Positions 34,389 through 44,894 of a DNA stretch of 64,000 bases are shown here, piece after piece; position 1 is the first letter of the stretch; the number at the start of each line of letters is the position of its first letter. The notes beneath the pieces are model-generated. The model ran no database searches and was not told where the DNA came from. It saw only the letters and a list, made by a program, of their open reading frames with translations. Where the stretch lies: contig NZ_AP022839.1 of the NCBI RefSeq assembly GCF_011764505.1, positions 3,021,001 through 3,085,000 of the forward strand. The letters run 5' to 3'. The stretch is from Legionella antarctica (GTDB lineage: Bacteria; Pseudomonadota; Gammaproteobacteria; Legionellales; Legionellaceae). The position numbers and the translations under genes were made by a program.

Positions 34389-35459
34389 CTATTGATACAT
34401 ACGAGCTAAATCATTCATTAACAAATGAACTAATAACAAACAAAAGACAATAAACAGTAACTGGTATAACAATACTTCCATGGCTACTGATATGGGCTTA
34501 CCACGAATCTTTTCAATAATGCTGTAAAGAATTGAACCCCCATCAAGACCGGGCAAAGGAAATAAATTAACCACAGCGACTGCCAAACTAAAACTGGCAA
34601 TAAAAAACAGAAATACAACTATCCCCTGTTTCAAAGAAGCAACAGAAGCCGCAAATAGTCCAATCGGTCCCAGCAAAATAGCAAAAGGTATTACGCCACT
34701 AAATAATTGCTTTAAAATCATCATAAAAAAATGAATCAAATGGACGATAACAGTATTTGCCTGCTGCATTGCTTCAAGGATTGAAGAGGCTCGCTTCACG
34801 CTACTTGCAGCAGATAGATTGGGGCTGATACCCAGACTCGCTAATAAAGAATTTTCGCGTCCCGTAAATTTTATCTGGCTTAAATCAAGGGTTATTTCTT
34901 TTAATTTTTGATCTGCTTGTTTCATTGTTACTTTAACCTCTTTACTGCCCCATGAAATCACTAGCTGCATTCCTACCTCTTGCCAAGATGGAGTGGGATA
35001 ACCTGCGATAGCAATAAATTGATCCCCGGCAAGAACTCCGCCCTGAGCTGCAATACTGTTGGCCTGGACGGAATGAATTTGTGGCATCTTGTAACTTATA
35101 CCCAGATAAAAAACGAGTACAAAAGCAAGCCAGGCTGTCATCAGATTAGCAAAGGCTCCCGCCAGTAAAATAAGAATTCGAACCCAAACGGGTTTTTTAT
35201 CAAAACAAAGAGGATATTCTTTTGGATCTACAGGAGTAATTCTTGTATTAAGTAACTGAACATAACCACCCAAAGGCCATATTGCCCAAATCCAATTACA
35301 TCCGCCTTTACTTTGCCATTGGAGCAATGGTTTTCCAAAACCAATAGAGATTTTTTGAATTTTCACGTGAAAGAAGCGAGCTACCAACGCATGACCACCC
35401 TCATGGATTCCCACTACCAATATCAGGGTGAGAATTATGGCTAAAAGCACCATCAGCAT
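34389..35459 (-). CDS. RseP-like site-2 protease (M50)
   Basis: This 356-residue inner-membrane zinc protease cuts membrane-bound substrates such as anti-sigma factors. The first membrane segment has the HExxH motif (VVGIHEGGHALVARFF). One PDZ domain follows (SVQANSIAAQGGVLAGDQFI). The second zinc motif is in LFPLPGLDGGSILY in the third segment. E. coli RseP has two PDZ domains and 450 residues, whereas the single-PDZ form here is shorter. The start has an AAAAGGAG site. The gene is intact, and pieces of it are duplicated twice downstream. Its upstream neighbour is 18 bases away on the same strand. Confidence 0.9.
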   Translation of the reverse strand: MLMVLLAIILTLILVVGIHEGGHALVARFFHVKIQKISIGFGKPLLQWQSKGGCNWIWAIWPLGGYVQLLNTRITPVDPKEYPLCFDKKPVWVRILILLAGAFANLMTAWLAFVLVFYLGISYKMPQIHSVQANSIAAQGGVLAGDQFIAIAGYPTPSWQEVGMQLVISWGSKEVKVTMKQADQKLKEITLDLSQIKFTGRENSLLASLGISPNLSAASSVKRASSILEAMQQANTVIVHLIHFFMMILKQLFSGVIPFAILLGPIGLFAASVASLKQGIVVFLFFIASFSLAVAVVNLFPLPGLDGGSILYSIIEKIRGKPISVAMEVLLYQLLFIVFCLLLVHLLMNDLARMYQ

Positions 35460-35477
35460 AGAAACTCCTTTTATGTA

Positions 35478-35753
35478 CTACTTGGTATTATCAACAATTA
35501 ATTGCAACATGGGGATTCCTTTTTTTCCTGCCAACTCGTATCCTTTACGATAAACTTCAAAAATTCGATAAGGCTGATTCGTTTCACTATCTACCAATTC
35601 AACCTCATCACCATGCTCATCAACTAAAGTCAGGGTTAAATGTATCTCACGATAATCACTAATTTGATACCGATCTTTAAATAATTGCAGTACACGCTCC
35701 AGACTTTCAACCGCCTCATCACTATTATGTTGGCCTTGCAGGATAATATCCAT
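35478..35753 (-). CDS. Conserved hypothetical, 91 residues
   Basis: I do not recognise a family. The protein is soluble and acidic. Notable segments are SLERVLQLFKDRYQISDYRE, then HLTLTLVDEHGDEVELVD and PYRIFEVYRKGYE. It looks like an alpha/beta single domain. It is upstream of and close to the rseP-like gene, so the two are probably co-transcribed. The start follows GAGGAGTACC. Confidence 0.7.
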   Translation of the reverse strand: MDIILQGQHNSDEAVESLERVLQLFKDRYQISDYREIHLTLTLVDEHGDEVELVDSETNQPYRIFEVYRKGYELAGKKGIPMLQLIVDNTK

Positions 35754-35924
35754 TTGGTACTCCTCGTCAATTTACACATTTTGTGCAAAAAGTAGTTACT
35801 ATTGTTGTCGGTAAAATAAAAAAGTACTTTAGTACGATAATGAACTTTCCCAATTATCTACAAATTTAGTGGCTAATCGTTTACAATACGCAATTAACCT
35901 TACTAATTACTAAATTCATAATCT

Positions 35925-37199
35925 ATGGTGTTTGTTGCCTGCGGACTCAATCATAAAACTGCTCCAATAAACGTGCGTGAAAAAGTCGCTTTACCCCCGG
36001 CTATGCAGAATTCCCTGCTCCATAAGCTGCTTAACCTGCCCGAAGTGAACGAAGCGGCTATTCTATCTACCTGTAATCGCACAGAAATCTATTGTGATAC
36101 GGAAGATCCCCAAATTCTTTCGAGATGGTTAGCACACGAGCATCAGTTAGCTCCGGAATTACTTTCTCCCTTTATTTATACTCATGAGGGTCATCAGGGG
36201 ATTAAGCATACCTTACGTGTTGCCAGTGGTCTCGATTCGATGATGATTGGTGAACCTCAGATTCTGGGTCAAATGAAACAGGCCTATCAGCAAGCCTGTC
36301 GTCTCGGTACGGTAAAAGCCCAATTACGCCCTGTTTTTGAATATGTTTTTAGCGCCTCTAAACGAATTAGAACCCGAAGTGGTATAGGAACAAATCCTGT
36401 TTCAATCGCCTATGCCGCAGTTCAGTTAATCGGCCAATTATTCTCAAGCTATAAATCACTGAATGTATTTTTGATTGGTTCTGGAGAAACAGCCTCCCTG
36501 GTAGCAAAATATTTACACCAGCAGGGAGTCCATCGTTTCATGGTAGCGAGCCGCACTCTTGAAAATGCCCAGAAACTTGCACATACTTTTGGTGGCAAAA
36601 CACTTTCCATTGGTGATATTCCCCAATACTTATCACATGCTGATGTGGTTATTTCTGCAACTGCATGCCCTCTTCCTTTTATTAATAAAAGCCTTGTTGA
36701 ACATGCTCTGCAACAACGAAAACATGCTCCTATGTTTTTTTTGGATTTAGCGGTTCCCCGTGATATCGAAAGTAATGTAAGCGAATTAGAACAGGTACAT
36801 CTATATAATGTTGATGACTTGCAAGTCATGATAGAAAAAGGAATGAATGAAAGACGCCATGCAGCCTTGCAAGCAGAGCAATTAATCGAAAGTGAATTGG
36901 ATAATTATATTCGTTGGCATCGTTCTCTTAGAGCAAAAGAAGTCATCTGCGATTATCGCAACCAAATGCAGGATTTGGCACAACTGGAATTACAACGCGC
37001 TATAAAAAAACTGTCTGCCGGCCAAAACCAACAAACCGTTTTAAATGAATTTAGCGAGCGCCTGGTAAATAAGCTTACTCATAACCCCACTACCGGCCTA
37101 AGACAAATAGCCTGGGATGGTCGAGAAGACTTACTTACTTTGGCACATTATCTCTTTAACAAAACTACCAACCAGCCACTATATGAAGAAATCCCTTGA
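35925..37199 (+). CDS. hemA: Glutamyl-tRNA reductase
   Basis: HemA reduces Glu-tRNA(Glu) to glutamate-1-semialdehyde, the first step of tetrapyrrole synthesis, using NADPH. The 424-residue protein has [14 protein letters not shown], the nucleophile C50 in [25 protein letters not shown] and a Rossmann motif ([16 protein letters not shown]). The C-terminal dimerisation helix is present. The last 17 bases overlap prfA, as is common in gammaproteobacteria. The AT-rich stretch before the start has no clear ribosome-binding site. Confidence 0.97.
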   Translation: MVFVACGLNHKTAPINVREKVALPPAMQNSLLHKLLNLPEVNEAAILSTCNRTEIYCDTEDPQILSRWLAHEHQLAPELLSPFIYTHEGHQGIKHTLRVASGLDSMMIGEPQILGQMKQAYQQACRLGTVKAQLRPVFEYVFSASKRIRTRSGIGTNPVSIAYAAVQLIGQLFSSYKSLNVFLIGSGETASLVAKYLHQQGVHRFMVASRTLENAQKLAHTFGGKTLSIGDIPQYLSHADVVISATACPLPFINKSLVEHALQQRKHAPMFFLDLAVPRDIESNVSELEQVHLYNVDDLQVMIEKGMNERRHAALQAEQLIESELDNYIRWHRSLRAKEVICDYRNQMQDLAQLELQRAIKKLSAGQNQQTVLNEFSERLVNKLTHNPTTGLRQIAWDGREDLLTLAHYLFNKTTNQPLYEEIP

Positions 37200-38271
37200 G
37201 TTAAAACTCCAGCAAATGCTGGAGCGCTTTCAGGAAGTAGGTCGCTTATTATCAGAAGCTTCTGTTATTGCAGATCAAAACCAATTTAAAGCATTGTCTA
37301 AAGAATATGCCCAACTGGAACCTGTAGCTACTTGCTATGAATCCTATTTAGACGCTAAAAATAATATATCCTCTCTTAAGGAGTTACTTGAGGGCGAGGA
37401 TAAAGAATTGGCCAGCATGGCCGAAGAAGAATTTGACGCTGCCAAAAAACACATCGATGAACTGGATGAGCAATTACAATGGCATCTTATCCCCAAAGAT
37501 CCTGATGATGAACGTAATATTTATATTGAGGTAAGAGCGGGTACAGGTGGAGATGAAGCGGCCATTTTCGCAGGAGATCTTTATCGTATGTACAGCCGTT
37601 ATGCTGAAAACGTGGGATGGCAACTTGAGTTAATCAGTGCCAGTCACGGCGAACATGGCGGCTACAAAGAAATCATTGCCCGCATCAGTGGTAATGCCGT
37701 CTATTCACAATTAAAATTCGAATCAGGCGCTCATCGTGTGCAACGAGTACCCGAAACTGAATCCCAGGGACGTGTTCATACCTCTGCTTGCACGGTAGCT
37801 ATCATGCCAGAAGTTGAGGAAATTGATGAAATCCAAATTAATCCTGACGATTTGCGCATAGATACGTACAGATCATCCGGCGCCGGAGGTCAACACGTTA
37901 ACAAAACAGATTCCGCCATACGTATCACCCACCTGCCCACAGGTGTAGTTGTTGAATGCCAGGATGAACGTTCGCAACATAAAAACCGTTCTAAAGCGAT
38001 GTCTTTGCTCAAAACTCGACTACTGGATGCAGAGCAAAGCAAACAAAAAAAAGAGCAAGCGCAAACAAGAAAATCATTGGTTGGCACAGGTGATCGCTCT
38101 GAACGCATTCGTACTTATAATTTCCCCCAAGGGCGTTTAACGGACCACCGCATTAATCTGACTATCTATCAGCTCAATGACGTCATGGAAGGTAATTTAT
38201 CTTTAGTCATCGATTCTTTAAAGCGTGAATATCACGCAGAGCTGCTCGCTGAATTGGGTCGTCATGATTAA
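37183..38271 (+). CDS. prfA: Peptide chain release factor 1
   Basis: RF1 ends translation at UAA and UAG. From the ATG at 37183 inside the hemA end it has 362 residues. A longer frame from 37117 adds sequence read from hemA. The domain with the GGQ loop is intact ([20 protein letters not shown]), as are [20 protein letters not shown] and the [14 protein letters not shown] segment near the codon-recognition domain. PrmC, encoded next, methylates the GGQ glutamine. Confidence 0.97.
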   Translation: MKKSLELKLQQMLERFQEVGRLLSEASVIADQNQFKALSKEYAQLEPVATCYESYLDAKNNISSLKELLEGEDKELASMAEEEFDAAKKHIDELDEQLQWHLIPKDPDDERNIYIEVRAGTGGDEAAIFAGDLYRMYSRYAENVGWQLELISASHGEHGGYKEIIARISGNAVYSQLKFESGAHRVQRVPETESQGRVHTSACTVAIMPEVEEIDEIQINPDDLRIDTYRSSGAGGQHVNKTDSAIRITHLPTGVVVECQDERSQHKNRSKAMSLLKTRLLDAEQSKQKKEQAQTRKSLVGTGDRSERIRTYNFPQGRLTDHRINLTIYQLNDVMEGNLSLVIDSLKREYHAELLAELGRHD

Positions 38272-39115
38272 TATTCGCATGGCCTTGAAACAAGCCTTGC
38301 AAAAATTAGATGAATTTGCGCCTGATTCACGGCTGGAAGCAGAATTATTACTAAGTTATCTGTTAAATAAAAACAGAGGCTACCTCTTTGCTCACCCCGA
38401 GGAATTACTAAGCCAAACACAACTAAATAAATATCAACAGTTAATAGAACAACGATCTCAAGGCACACCTATTGCCTACTTAACTGGTAGCCGTGAGTTT
38501 TGGTCACTTTCCTTAAAAGTGAATGAGCATACTTTGATTCCAAGACATGAAACAGAGCGATTGGTAGAGCTAGCTTTGGCGTTGCTCCCCAACAAACCAG
38601 AAATTCGTGTTCTTGATTTAGGCACAGGCAGTGGTGCTATTGCTTTAGCGCTGGCAAAAGAGAGACCCAACTGGAATATCTCAGCCTGTGATTGCAGCCT
38701 GGAGACACTGGGTATAGCGCAAATAAATGCCCAGGACCATGGAATAACCAATGTCTCCTTTTATTATTCCAACTGGTTTAATAATCTTCCGGATACCCAA
38801 TATCATGCCATTGTATCAAACCCTCCTTATATTGCGGAGAACGATCCTCATTTAAAACAAGGGGATCTTCGTTTTGAACCACTAAAAGCTTTAGCCAGTA
38901 GTCAAGAGGGATTTGCTGATCTACAATGTATTATTACAGAAGGTTATGAGTACCTTTTGCCTGATGGGTTACTTTTGTTAGAACATGGCTCTGATCAGAA
39001 AATTGGTACAAGAGCTATACTTGAGAGAACGGGATATCGAAACATACAGTGTTGGCAAGATATTCAAGGTCATGATAGGGTTAGTGGAGGTTACCGACCA
39101 GCGAACACTATATGA
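38264..39115 (+). CDS. prmC: Release factor glutamine methyltransferase
   Basis: PrmC methylates the GGQ glutamine of RF1 and RF2 using SAM. The 283 residues from the ATG at 38264, which overlaps the prfA end by 8 bases, include [14 protein letters not shown], the SAM motif [16 protein letters not shown] and the substrate motif NPPYI. A longer frame from 38225 only reads through prfA sequence. hemA-prfA-prmC form one overlapping operon. Confidence 0.96.
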   Translation: MINIRMALKQALQKLDEFAPDSRLEAELLLSYLLNKNRGYLFAHPEELLSQTQLNKYQQLIEQRSQGTPIAYLTGSREFWSLSLKVNEHTLIPRHETERLVELALALLPNKPEIRVLDLGTGSGAIALALAKERPNWNISACDCSLETLGIAQINAQDHGITNVSFYYSNWFNNLPDTQYHAIVSNPPYIAENDPHLKQGDLRFEPLKALASSQEGFADLQCIITEGYEYLLPDGLLLLEHGSDQKIGTRAILERTGYRNIQCWQDIQGHDRVSGGYRPANTI

Positions 39116-39214
39116 GTAAAATATTATATTGATGATGTTGCAGTTTTTTGGTATATACCTAGCCACATTCTGCAAAACCCGGTTTCAGGGATTGAGTTGG
39201 AGATGGAGGCTAAA

Positions 39215-39691
39215 ATGAAAGGGCAATTAATTGATATAACCAATGAGAGACTAAACAACGTGAAAAACGACGCAATCGGTAGCATGGGAATCTCCCCCTA
39301 TATAGAAAGTGAAGGGGAAGAGTATATGAATGAAAAACAGCTGGCACATATTGAAAAAATATTGCTGGCTTGGCGTCAATCATTGATGGAAGAAGTTGAT
39401 CGAACCGTGACGCACATGAAAGATGAGGCTGCTAATTTTCCTGATCCCTCTGACCGAGCAAGTCAAGAAGAGGAGTTTAGTATTGAGTTGCGTACCCGTG
39501 ATAGGGAACGGAAGCTTATTAAAAAAATTGAAGATGCTTTAGAACGTTTGAGAAACGATGATTTTGGCTATTGCGAAGCATGCGGTATAGAAATTGGCCT
39601 AAAACGCCTGGAAGCCAGACCGACTGCAACATTATGCATCGATTGCAAAACTTTATCCGAAATTAAAGAGCGCCAAAATCAGGGCTCCTAA
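39215..39691 (+). CDS. dksA: RNA polymerase-binding transcription factor DksA
   Basis: DksA inserts its coiled coil into the RNA polymerase secondary channel and acts with ppGpp. From the ATG at 39215 (GGAGG six bases upstream) it has 158 residues. The coiled-coil tip keeps both aspartates in [12 protein letters not shown]. The zinc finger is C120-x2-C123 and C141-x2-C144. The upstream TTG frame start is less likely. In Legionella, DksA links starvation to flagellar and virulence genes. Confidence 0.96.
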   Translation: MKGQLIDITNERLNNVKNDAIGSMGISPYIESEGEEYMNEKQLAHIEKILLAWRQSLMEEVDRTVTHMKDEAANFPDPSDRASQEEEFSIELRTRDRERKLIKKIEDALERLRNDDFGYCEACGIEIGLKRLEARPTATLCIDCKTLSEIKERQNQGS

Positions 39692-39720
39692 ATGGTAATC
39701 TCTTGCGATAAACCATTTCC

Positions 39721-39756
39721 GATTATTCCCGTGCAAGCGGGAATGATCTTTTTTAA
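39721..39756 (+). terminator. Rho-independent terminator of dksA
   Basis: ATTCCCG and CGGGAAT form a stem with a TGCAAG loop, followed by GATCTTTTTT. It lies 30 bases past the dksA stop. The rest of the stretch to the IS66 element has no gene. Confidence 0.8.
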
Positions 39757-40005
39757 AGCATTCCAATTCTGCAACAGAATTTGAACACCTTAGCCTGATT
39801 ACTGAAATTATTCTCACTGCTGTTCCAACCAACACTCATCATAGCGATTACAAAAAACATCTAAATATCTTCATATTAAAATTAAGTTTATTTCTATCAA
39901 TAAATTTAATTATGCCCAAACTGTTGTATCCGTTCGGTGAAATACACCTAGAGGAATAAGTGAAAATTGAAGAAGATCGCTACACCATAACTATTGGAGT
40001 AGACG

Positions 40006-40326
40006 ATGACAAAAAGAGATGAGTACTGGAGTGACATGGTTAAATCCTATGAGGAAAGTGGTTTAGCACCAGGATTATTTTGCCGTAATAAAGGAATATC
40101 AGACTCCAGGCTCAGATTTTATCGCAATAAATTCAAGAAAGAGTCTAAAGCAGTTACCCCAGCCAAAGAGGCTTTATTTGAGCCACTTATTATTACTCCA
40201 TTACCTTCTGCTAAGGCAGTGTTTAAATTAGTTATTGAACTCCCTAATAAAATACGCTGTGAACTTGATGCAGCTGACCATCAACACCGACTGATATTAT
40301 TAAGGGAGTTGATGACCTTATGTTAA
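40006..40326 (+). CDS. tnpA: IS66 TnpA (copy A)
   Basis: The 106-residue TnpA has a helix-turn-helix (WSDMVKSYEESGLAPGLFCR) and the family's accessory role in transposition. Its end overlaps the tnpB start by 7 bases, which suggests translational coupling. Confidence 0.9.
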   Translation: MTKRDEYWSDMVKSYEESGLAPGLFCRNKGISDSRLRFYRNKFKKESKAVTPAKEALFEPLIITPLPSAKAVFKLVIELPNKIRCELDAADHQHRLILLRELMTLC

Positions 40327-40670
40327 TTCCAGATGATGTTCAAGTGCATTTATATTGTGGAATAACTGATATGCGCAAATCCATTAATACTCTAGCCATT
40401 CTGGTGCATGAAGTTTTTGGAATGGAGCTTAGTGCAGGTCATTTATTTTTGTTTCGTAGCAGAGGAGGAGATAAGTTAAAAGCACTGTACTATGAAGAGC
40501 AGAGTTTTACCTTATGGTACCGCAGATTAGAGAAAGGGAAATTCATTTTCCCCCGCAATACCCAAGGTCATATTGAGCTGACAAAAGAGCACTTAAAATG
40601 GCTCATGGCCAGCAATAAATTCACCTTTCATCAAGGAGGAAACCCGGTGATTTACCGTGATTTTCATTGA
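40320..40670 (+). CDS. tnpB: IS66 TnpB (copy A)
   Basis: The 116-residue IS66 Orf2 protein shows the well-conserved HLYCGITDMRKSINTLAILV, FLFRSRGGDKLKALYYE and WYRRLEKGKF segments. It is required for transposition of IS66 elements together with TnpA and TnpC, by a mechanism that is not clear. Confidence 0.93.
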   Translation: MLIPDDVQVHLYCGITDMRKSINTLAILVHEVFGMELSAGHLFLFRSRGGDKLKALYYEEQSFTLWYRRLEKGKFIFPRNTQGHIELTKEHLKWLMASNKFTFHQGGNPVIYRDFH

Positions 40671-40736
40671 AAAACACTGAAGAAATCATGGTGGTTATGG
40701 TATAATATCACCATTAAAACAAGCACTAAACCAGCC

Positions 40737-42248
40737 ATGATTTCCTCAAAAGACCAATCACTTTTAATGCCTTTGCAGGAAGAAATTAATCAATTAAAAA
40801 AAGAAGCTCTGGAATGGAAGCAAAAGTATTTTAATATGCTAGAGCAATTCAAACTGGCTCAACAGCGTAAATACTCTCCCTCATCTGAACACAATATTCT
40901 GCAAGGCGAGTTGCAATTTGATGAAGCAGAAAGCATAGAGGTCACAGAGCTGCCGCAAGAAGATAATACAATTACGGTCACCTATACTCGCAAAAAACCA
41001 GTACGACGCCCATTACCTCCAGAGTTACCCCGTGAAACCATTGAGCATGACATTGCAGAAGAAGAAAAACTGTGTGCTTGCGGCTGTATGAAGCAACGTA
41101 TTGGCGAAGAGGTCACGGAACAGCTAGAGTTTGTTCCTGCAAAGCTGACGGTCATTGCCCATGTGCGACCCAAATATGCATGTAATCGTTGTGATGAAGG
41201 GGTAAGCATTGCCCCTATGCCGCAATTATTCCTTCCTAAAAGCATTGCCACACCAAGCCTTGTAGCTCATGCCATTATTAGTAAATACCAAGACCACCTC
41301 CCTTTATACCGTCAAGAGCACATCTGGAAACGAATGGGCATTGAGATGGCTCGCAATACAGTATGTGGATGGATAATGGCAGCATCTGAGGTATGTAGCC
41401 CAATGAGGAACGCTCTAATCAAAGAGCTGGTTGCATCAAACTACCTTCAGGCCGATGAAACACCACTTCAGGTGATGGATGAGCCTAATCGAAAAAATAC
41501 ATCCAAGAGCTATATGTGGGTATACCAGAATCACAAACCGGATAAAAAAATCATTGTGTTTGATTATCGTGAAACCCGACAAGCCCAATGGCCTAAAGAA
41601 CTACTTAAAGAGTTTAAAGGCTATTTACAAACAGATGGGTATGTTGGTTATGACTGGGTTGATGACCATCCTGATATTATTCATTTGGGATGTTTTGCAC
41701 ATGCCAGACGTCCTTTTGCTGAGCTTGTCAAACTGGCTAAAACCACAGGTAAATCACATCAGGCCGTGGCGTATATTCAAAAGCTCTATGCCATTGAAAA
41801 AATTGCTCGGGATGGGAACTATACGGCAGAACAACGCTATCAGATAAGGCTCGAACAATCAAAACCCATTCTTGACGCTTTAAAGACTTGGCTTGACCAA
41901 TCCTTAAAAAATGCGGTACCCAAATCAAAGCTGGGTGATGCCTTAGTTTACATGTCTCAGCGATGGAAGGAGCTTACTGCTTATTTGCTTGATGGGATGC
42001 TCGAGATTGATAATAATGCCATTGAAAACATCATTAGGCCTTTTGCTCTGGGCAGAAAAAACTGGCTCATGTCTGGAAGCCCTAGAGGGGCTCATGCTGG
42101 GGCATTATTCTATAGCCTTATTGCAACAGCTAAGTCCAATGGCCTTAATCCTTTTGATTACCTCAAAGTCCTCTTCGAAAAAATCCGCTTCTGTAAAACC
42201 GCAGAAGACTTCACGAATCTTCTTCCTTTTAATCTCAAGATGAATTAA
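40737..42248 (+). CDS. tnpC: IS66 TnpC transposase (copy A)
   Basis: The 503-residue DDE transposase has an N-terminal coiled coil (LQEEINQLKKEALEWKQKYF), a zinc-binding CACGC and CNRC region, and catalytic segments LQADETPLQVMD (D), LQTDGYVGYDWV (D) and EIDNNAIENIIRPFALGRKN (E). The gene ends 41 bases before the right terminus and looks functional. Confidence 0.95.
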   Translation: MISSKDQSLLMPLQEEINQLKKEALEWKQKYFNMLEQFKLAQQRKYSPSSEHNILQGELQFDEAESIEVTELPQEDNTITVTYTRKKPVRRPLPPELPRETIEHDIAEEEKLCACGCMKQRIGEEVTEQLEFVPAKLTVIAHVRPKYACNRCDEGVSIAPMPQLFLPKSIATPSLVAHAIISKYQDHLPLYRQEHIWKRMGIEMARNTVCGWIMAASEVCSPMRNALIKELVASNYLQADETPLQVMDEPNRKNTSKSYMWVYQNHKPDKKIIVFDYRETRQAQWPKELLKEFKGYLQTDGYVGYDWVDDHPDIIHLGCFAHARRPFAELVKLAKTTGKSHQAVAYIQKLYAIEKIARDGNYTAEQRYQIRLEQSKPILDALKTWLDQSLKNAVPKSKLGDALVYMSQRWKELTAYLLDGMLEIDNNAIENIIRPFALGRKNWLMSGSPRGAHAGALFYSLIATAKSNGLNPFDYLKVLFEKIRFCKTAEDFTNLLPFNLKMN

Positions 42249-42361
42249 CCCCTTCTTCTAATGCAACCCGTAGTTCACCGAACGGATACAAACTGTTCAT
42301 AAAATACCACTTTACTGCTGAGATTTTGGTTTATTAATAAGCATTTTTCCTTGTAGTACTC

Positions 42362-42367
42362 TATAAT
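42362..42367 (+). promoter_or_regulatory. Likely -10 box of a disrupted gene
   Basis: TATAAT lies 30 bases before the ATG at 42397. AAAGGA is the ribosome-binding site. A -35 match is weak (around TTCCTTG). It would still drive transcription into the IS21 remnant. Confidence 0.45.
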
Positions 42368-42396
42368 CTAATAGCCATTACTTAAAGGAAAATGTC

Positions 42397-42455
42397 ATGG
42401 AAAGATTAGCATGGAGTATTTTAGGTCTTGCTGTCATGGGCCACGATTACTAGCC
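42397..42455 (+). pseudogene. Start of a host gene cut by IS21
   Basis: An ATG with a good AAAGGA site opens MERLAWSILGLAVMG, which looks like the N-terminus of a small membrane protein. It stops within the IS21 end, which begins near 42432. About 12 host codons remain. The rest of the gene is not found after the IS nest, and I cannot name it. Confidence 0.55.
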
Positions 42456-42651
42456 CACTAAAGGTCGGGTTTGGCCACGATTAATGGCCCACTCCATGGC
42501 CATCTCTGAGTCCCACTTTGAGTAGCAAATAAACAGTGTTAGTTTGGTCATTACCAATAACTAACGGATTTGTTATGAGATGAGGATTAAAACAATGGCA
42601 GAAATTAGAGGTATCCGTTCGGTGAACTACGGGTTGCATTAGAAGAAGGGG

Positions 42652-44163
42652 TTAATTCATCTTGAGATTAAAAGGAAGAAGATTCGTGAAGTCTTCTGCG
42701 GTTTTACAGAAGCGGATTTTTTCGAAGAGGACTTTGAGGTAATCAAAAGGATTAAGGCCATTGGACTTAGCTGTTGCAATAAGGCTATAGAATAATGCCC
42801 CAGCATGAGCCCCTCTAGGGCTTCCAGACATGAGCCAGTTTTTTCTGCCCAGAGCAAAAGGCCTAATGATGTTTTCAATGGCATTATTATCAATCTCGAG
42901 CATCCCATCAAGCAAATAAGCAGTAAGCTCCTTCCATCGCTGAGACATGTAAACTAAGGCATCACCCAGCTTTGATTTGGGTACCGCATTTTTTAAGGAT
43001 TGGTCAAGCCAAGTCTTTAAAGCGTCAAGAATGGGTTTTGATTGTTCGAGCCTTATCTGATAGCGTTGTTCTGCCGTATAGTTCCCATCCCGAGCAATTT
43101 TTTCAATGGCATAGAGCTTTTGAATATACGCCACGGCCTGATGTGATTTACCTGTGGTTTTAGCCAGTTTGACAAGCTCAGCAAAAGGACGTCTGGCATG
43201 TGCAAAACATCCCAAATGAATAATATCAGGATGGTCATCAACCCAGTCATAACCAACATACCCATCTGTTTGTAAATAGCCTTTAAACTCTTTAAGTAGT
43301 TCTTTAGGCCATTGGGCTTGTCGGGTTTCACGATAATCAAACACAATGATTTTTTTATCCGGTTTGTGATTCTGGTATACCCACATATAGCTCTTGGATG
43401 TATTTTTTCGATTAGGCTCATCCATCACCTGAAGTGGTGTTTCATCGGCCTGAAGGTAGTTTGATGCAACCAGCTCTTTGATTAGAGCGTTCCTCATTGG
43501 GCTACATACCTCAGATGCTGCCATTATCCATCCACATACTGTATTGCGAGCCATCTCAATGCCCATTCGTTTCCAGATGTGCTCTTGACGGTATAAAGGG
43601 AGGTGGTCTTGGTATTTACTAATAATGGCATGAGCTACAAGGCTTGGTGTGGCAATGCTTTTAGGAAGGAATAATTGCGGCATAGGGGCAATGCTTACCC
43701 CTTCATCACAACGATTACATGCATATTTGGGTCGCACATGGGCAATGACCGTCAGCTTTGCAGGAACAAACTCTAGCTGTTCCGTGACCTCTTCGCCAAT
43801 ACGTTGCTTCATACAGCCGCAAGCACACAGTTTTTCTTCTTCTGCAATGTCATGCTCAATGGTTTCACGGGGTAACTCTGGAGGTAATGGGCGTCGTACT
43901 GGTTTTTTGCGAGTATAGGTGACCGTAATTGTATTATCTTCTTGCGGCAGCTCTGTGACCTCTATGCTTTCTGCTTCATCAAATTGCAACTCGCCTTGCA
44001 GAATATTGTGTTCAGATGAGGGAGAGTATTTACGCTGTTGAGCCAGTTTGAATTGCTCTAGCATATTAAAATACTTTTGCTTCCATTCCAGAGCTTCTTT
44101 TTTTAATTGATTAATTTCTTCCTGCAAAGGCATTAAAAGTGATTGGTCTTTTGAGGAAATCAT
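42652..44163 (-). CDS. tnpC: IS66 TnpC transposase (copy B)
   Basis: Identical in sequence to TnpC of copy A, 503 residues, with all catalytic segments present. Confidence 0.95.
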   Translation of the reverse strand: MISSKDQSLLMPLQEEINQLKKEALEWKQKYFNMLEQFKLAQQRKYSPSSEHNILQGELQFDEAESIEVTELPQEDNTITVTYTRKKPVRRPLPPELPRETIEHDIAEEEKLCACGCMKQRIGEEVTEQLEFVPAKLTVIAHVRPKYACNRCDEGVSIAPMPQLFLPKSIATPSLVAHAIISKYQDHLPLYRQEHIWKRMGIEMARNTVCGWIMAASEVCSPMRNALIKELVASNYLQADETPLQVMDEPNRKNTSKSYMWVYQNHKPDKKIIVFDYRETRQAQWPKELLKEFKGYLQTDGYVGYDWVDDHPDIIHLGCFAHARRPFAELVKLAKTTGKSHQAVAYIQKLYAIEKIARDGNYTAEQRYQIRLEQSKPILDALKTWLDQSLKNAVPKSKLGDALVYMSQRWKELTAYLLDGMLEIDNNAIENIIRPFALGRKNWLMSGSPRGAHAGALFYSLIATAKSNGLNPFDYLKVLFEKIRFCKTAEDFTNLLPFNLKMN

Positions 44164-44229
44164 GGCTGGTTTAGTGCTTGTTTTAATGGTGATATTATAC
44201 CATAACCACCATGATTTCTTCAGTGTTTT

Positions 44230-44580
44230 TCAATGAAAATCACGGTAAATCACCGGGTTTCCTCCTTGATGAAAGGTGAATTTATTGCTGGCCATGAGCC
44301 ATTTTAAGTGCTCTTTTGTCAGCTCAATATGACCTTGGGTATTGCGGGGGAAAATGAATTTCCCTTTCTCTAATCTGCGGTACCATAAGGTAAAACTCTG
44401 CTCTTCATAGTACAGTGCTTTTAACTTATCTCCTCCTCTGCTACGAAACAAAAATAAATGACCTGCACTAAGCTCCATTCCAAAAACTTCATGCACCAGA
44501 ATGGCTAGAGTATTAATGGATTTGCGCATATCAGTTATTCCACAATATAAATGCACTTGAACATCATCTGGAATTAACAT
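44230..44580 (-). CDS. tnpB: IS66 TnpB (copy B)
   Basis: Identical to TnpB of copy A, 116 residues. It overlaps tnpA by 7 bases. Confidence 0.93.
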   Translation of the reverse strand: MLIPDDVQVHLYCGITDMRKSINTLAILVHEVFGMELSAGHLFLFRSRGGDKLKALYYEEQSFTLWYRRLEKGKFIFPRNTQGHIELTKEHLKWLMASNKFTFHQGGNPVIYRDFH

Positions 44581-44894
44581 AAGGTCATCAACTCCCTTAA
44601 TAATATCAGTCGGTGTTGATGGTCAGCTGCATCAAGTTCACAGCGTATTTTATTAGGGAGTTCAATAACTAATTTAAACACTGCCTTAGCAGAAGGTAAT
44701 GGAGTAATAATAAGTGGCTCAAATAAAGCCTCTTTGGCTGGGGTAACTGCTTTAGACTCTTTCTTGAATTTATTGCGATAAAATCTGAGCCTGGAGTCTG
44801 ATATTCCTTTATTACGGCAAAATAATCCTGGTGCTAAACCACTTTCCTCATAGGATTTAACCATGTCACTCCAGTACTCATCTCTTTTTGTCAT
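44574..44894 (-). CDS. tnpA: IS66 TnpA (copy B)
   Basis: Identical to TnpA of copy A, 106 residues. Confidence 0.9.
   Translation of the reverse strand: MTKRDEYWSDMVKSYEESGLAPGLFCRNKGISDSRLRFYRNKFKKESKAVTPAKEALFEPLIITPLPSAKAVFKLVIELPNKIRCELDAADHQHRLILLRELMTLC

Larger units (their letters stand above)
39926..42289 (+). mobile_element. IS66 element, copy A
   Basis: A 2364 bp IS66 element with terminal repeats GTATCCGTTCGGTGAA and a perfect 8 bp duplication (AAACTGTT at 39918-39925 and 42290-42297). It holds tnpA, tnpB and tnpC, all open. It is apparently identical to copy B at 42611, which has the opposite orientation. Confidence 0.95.
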
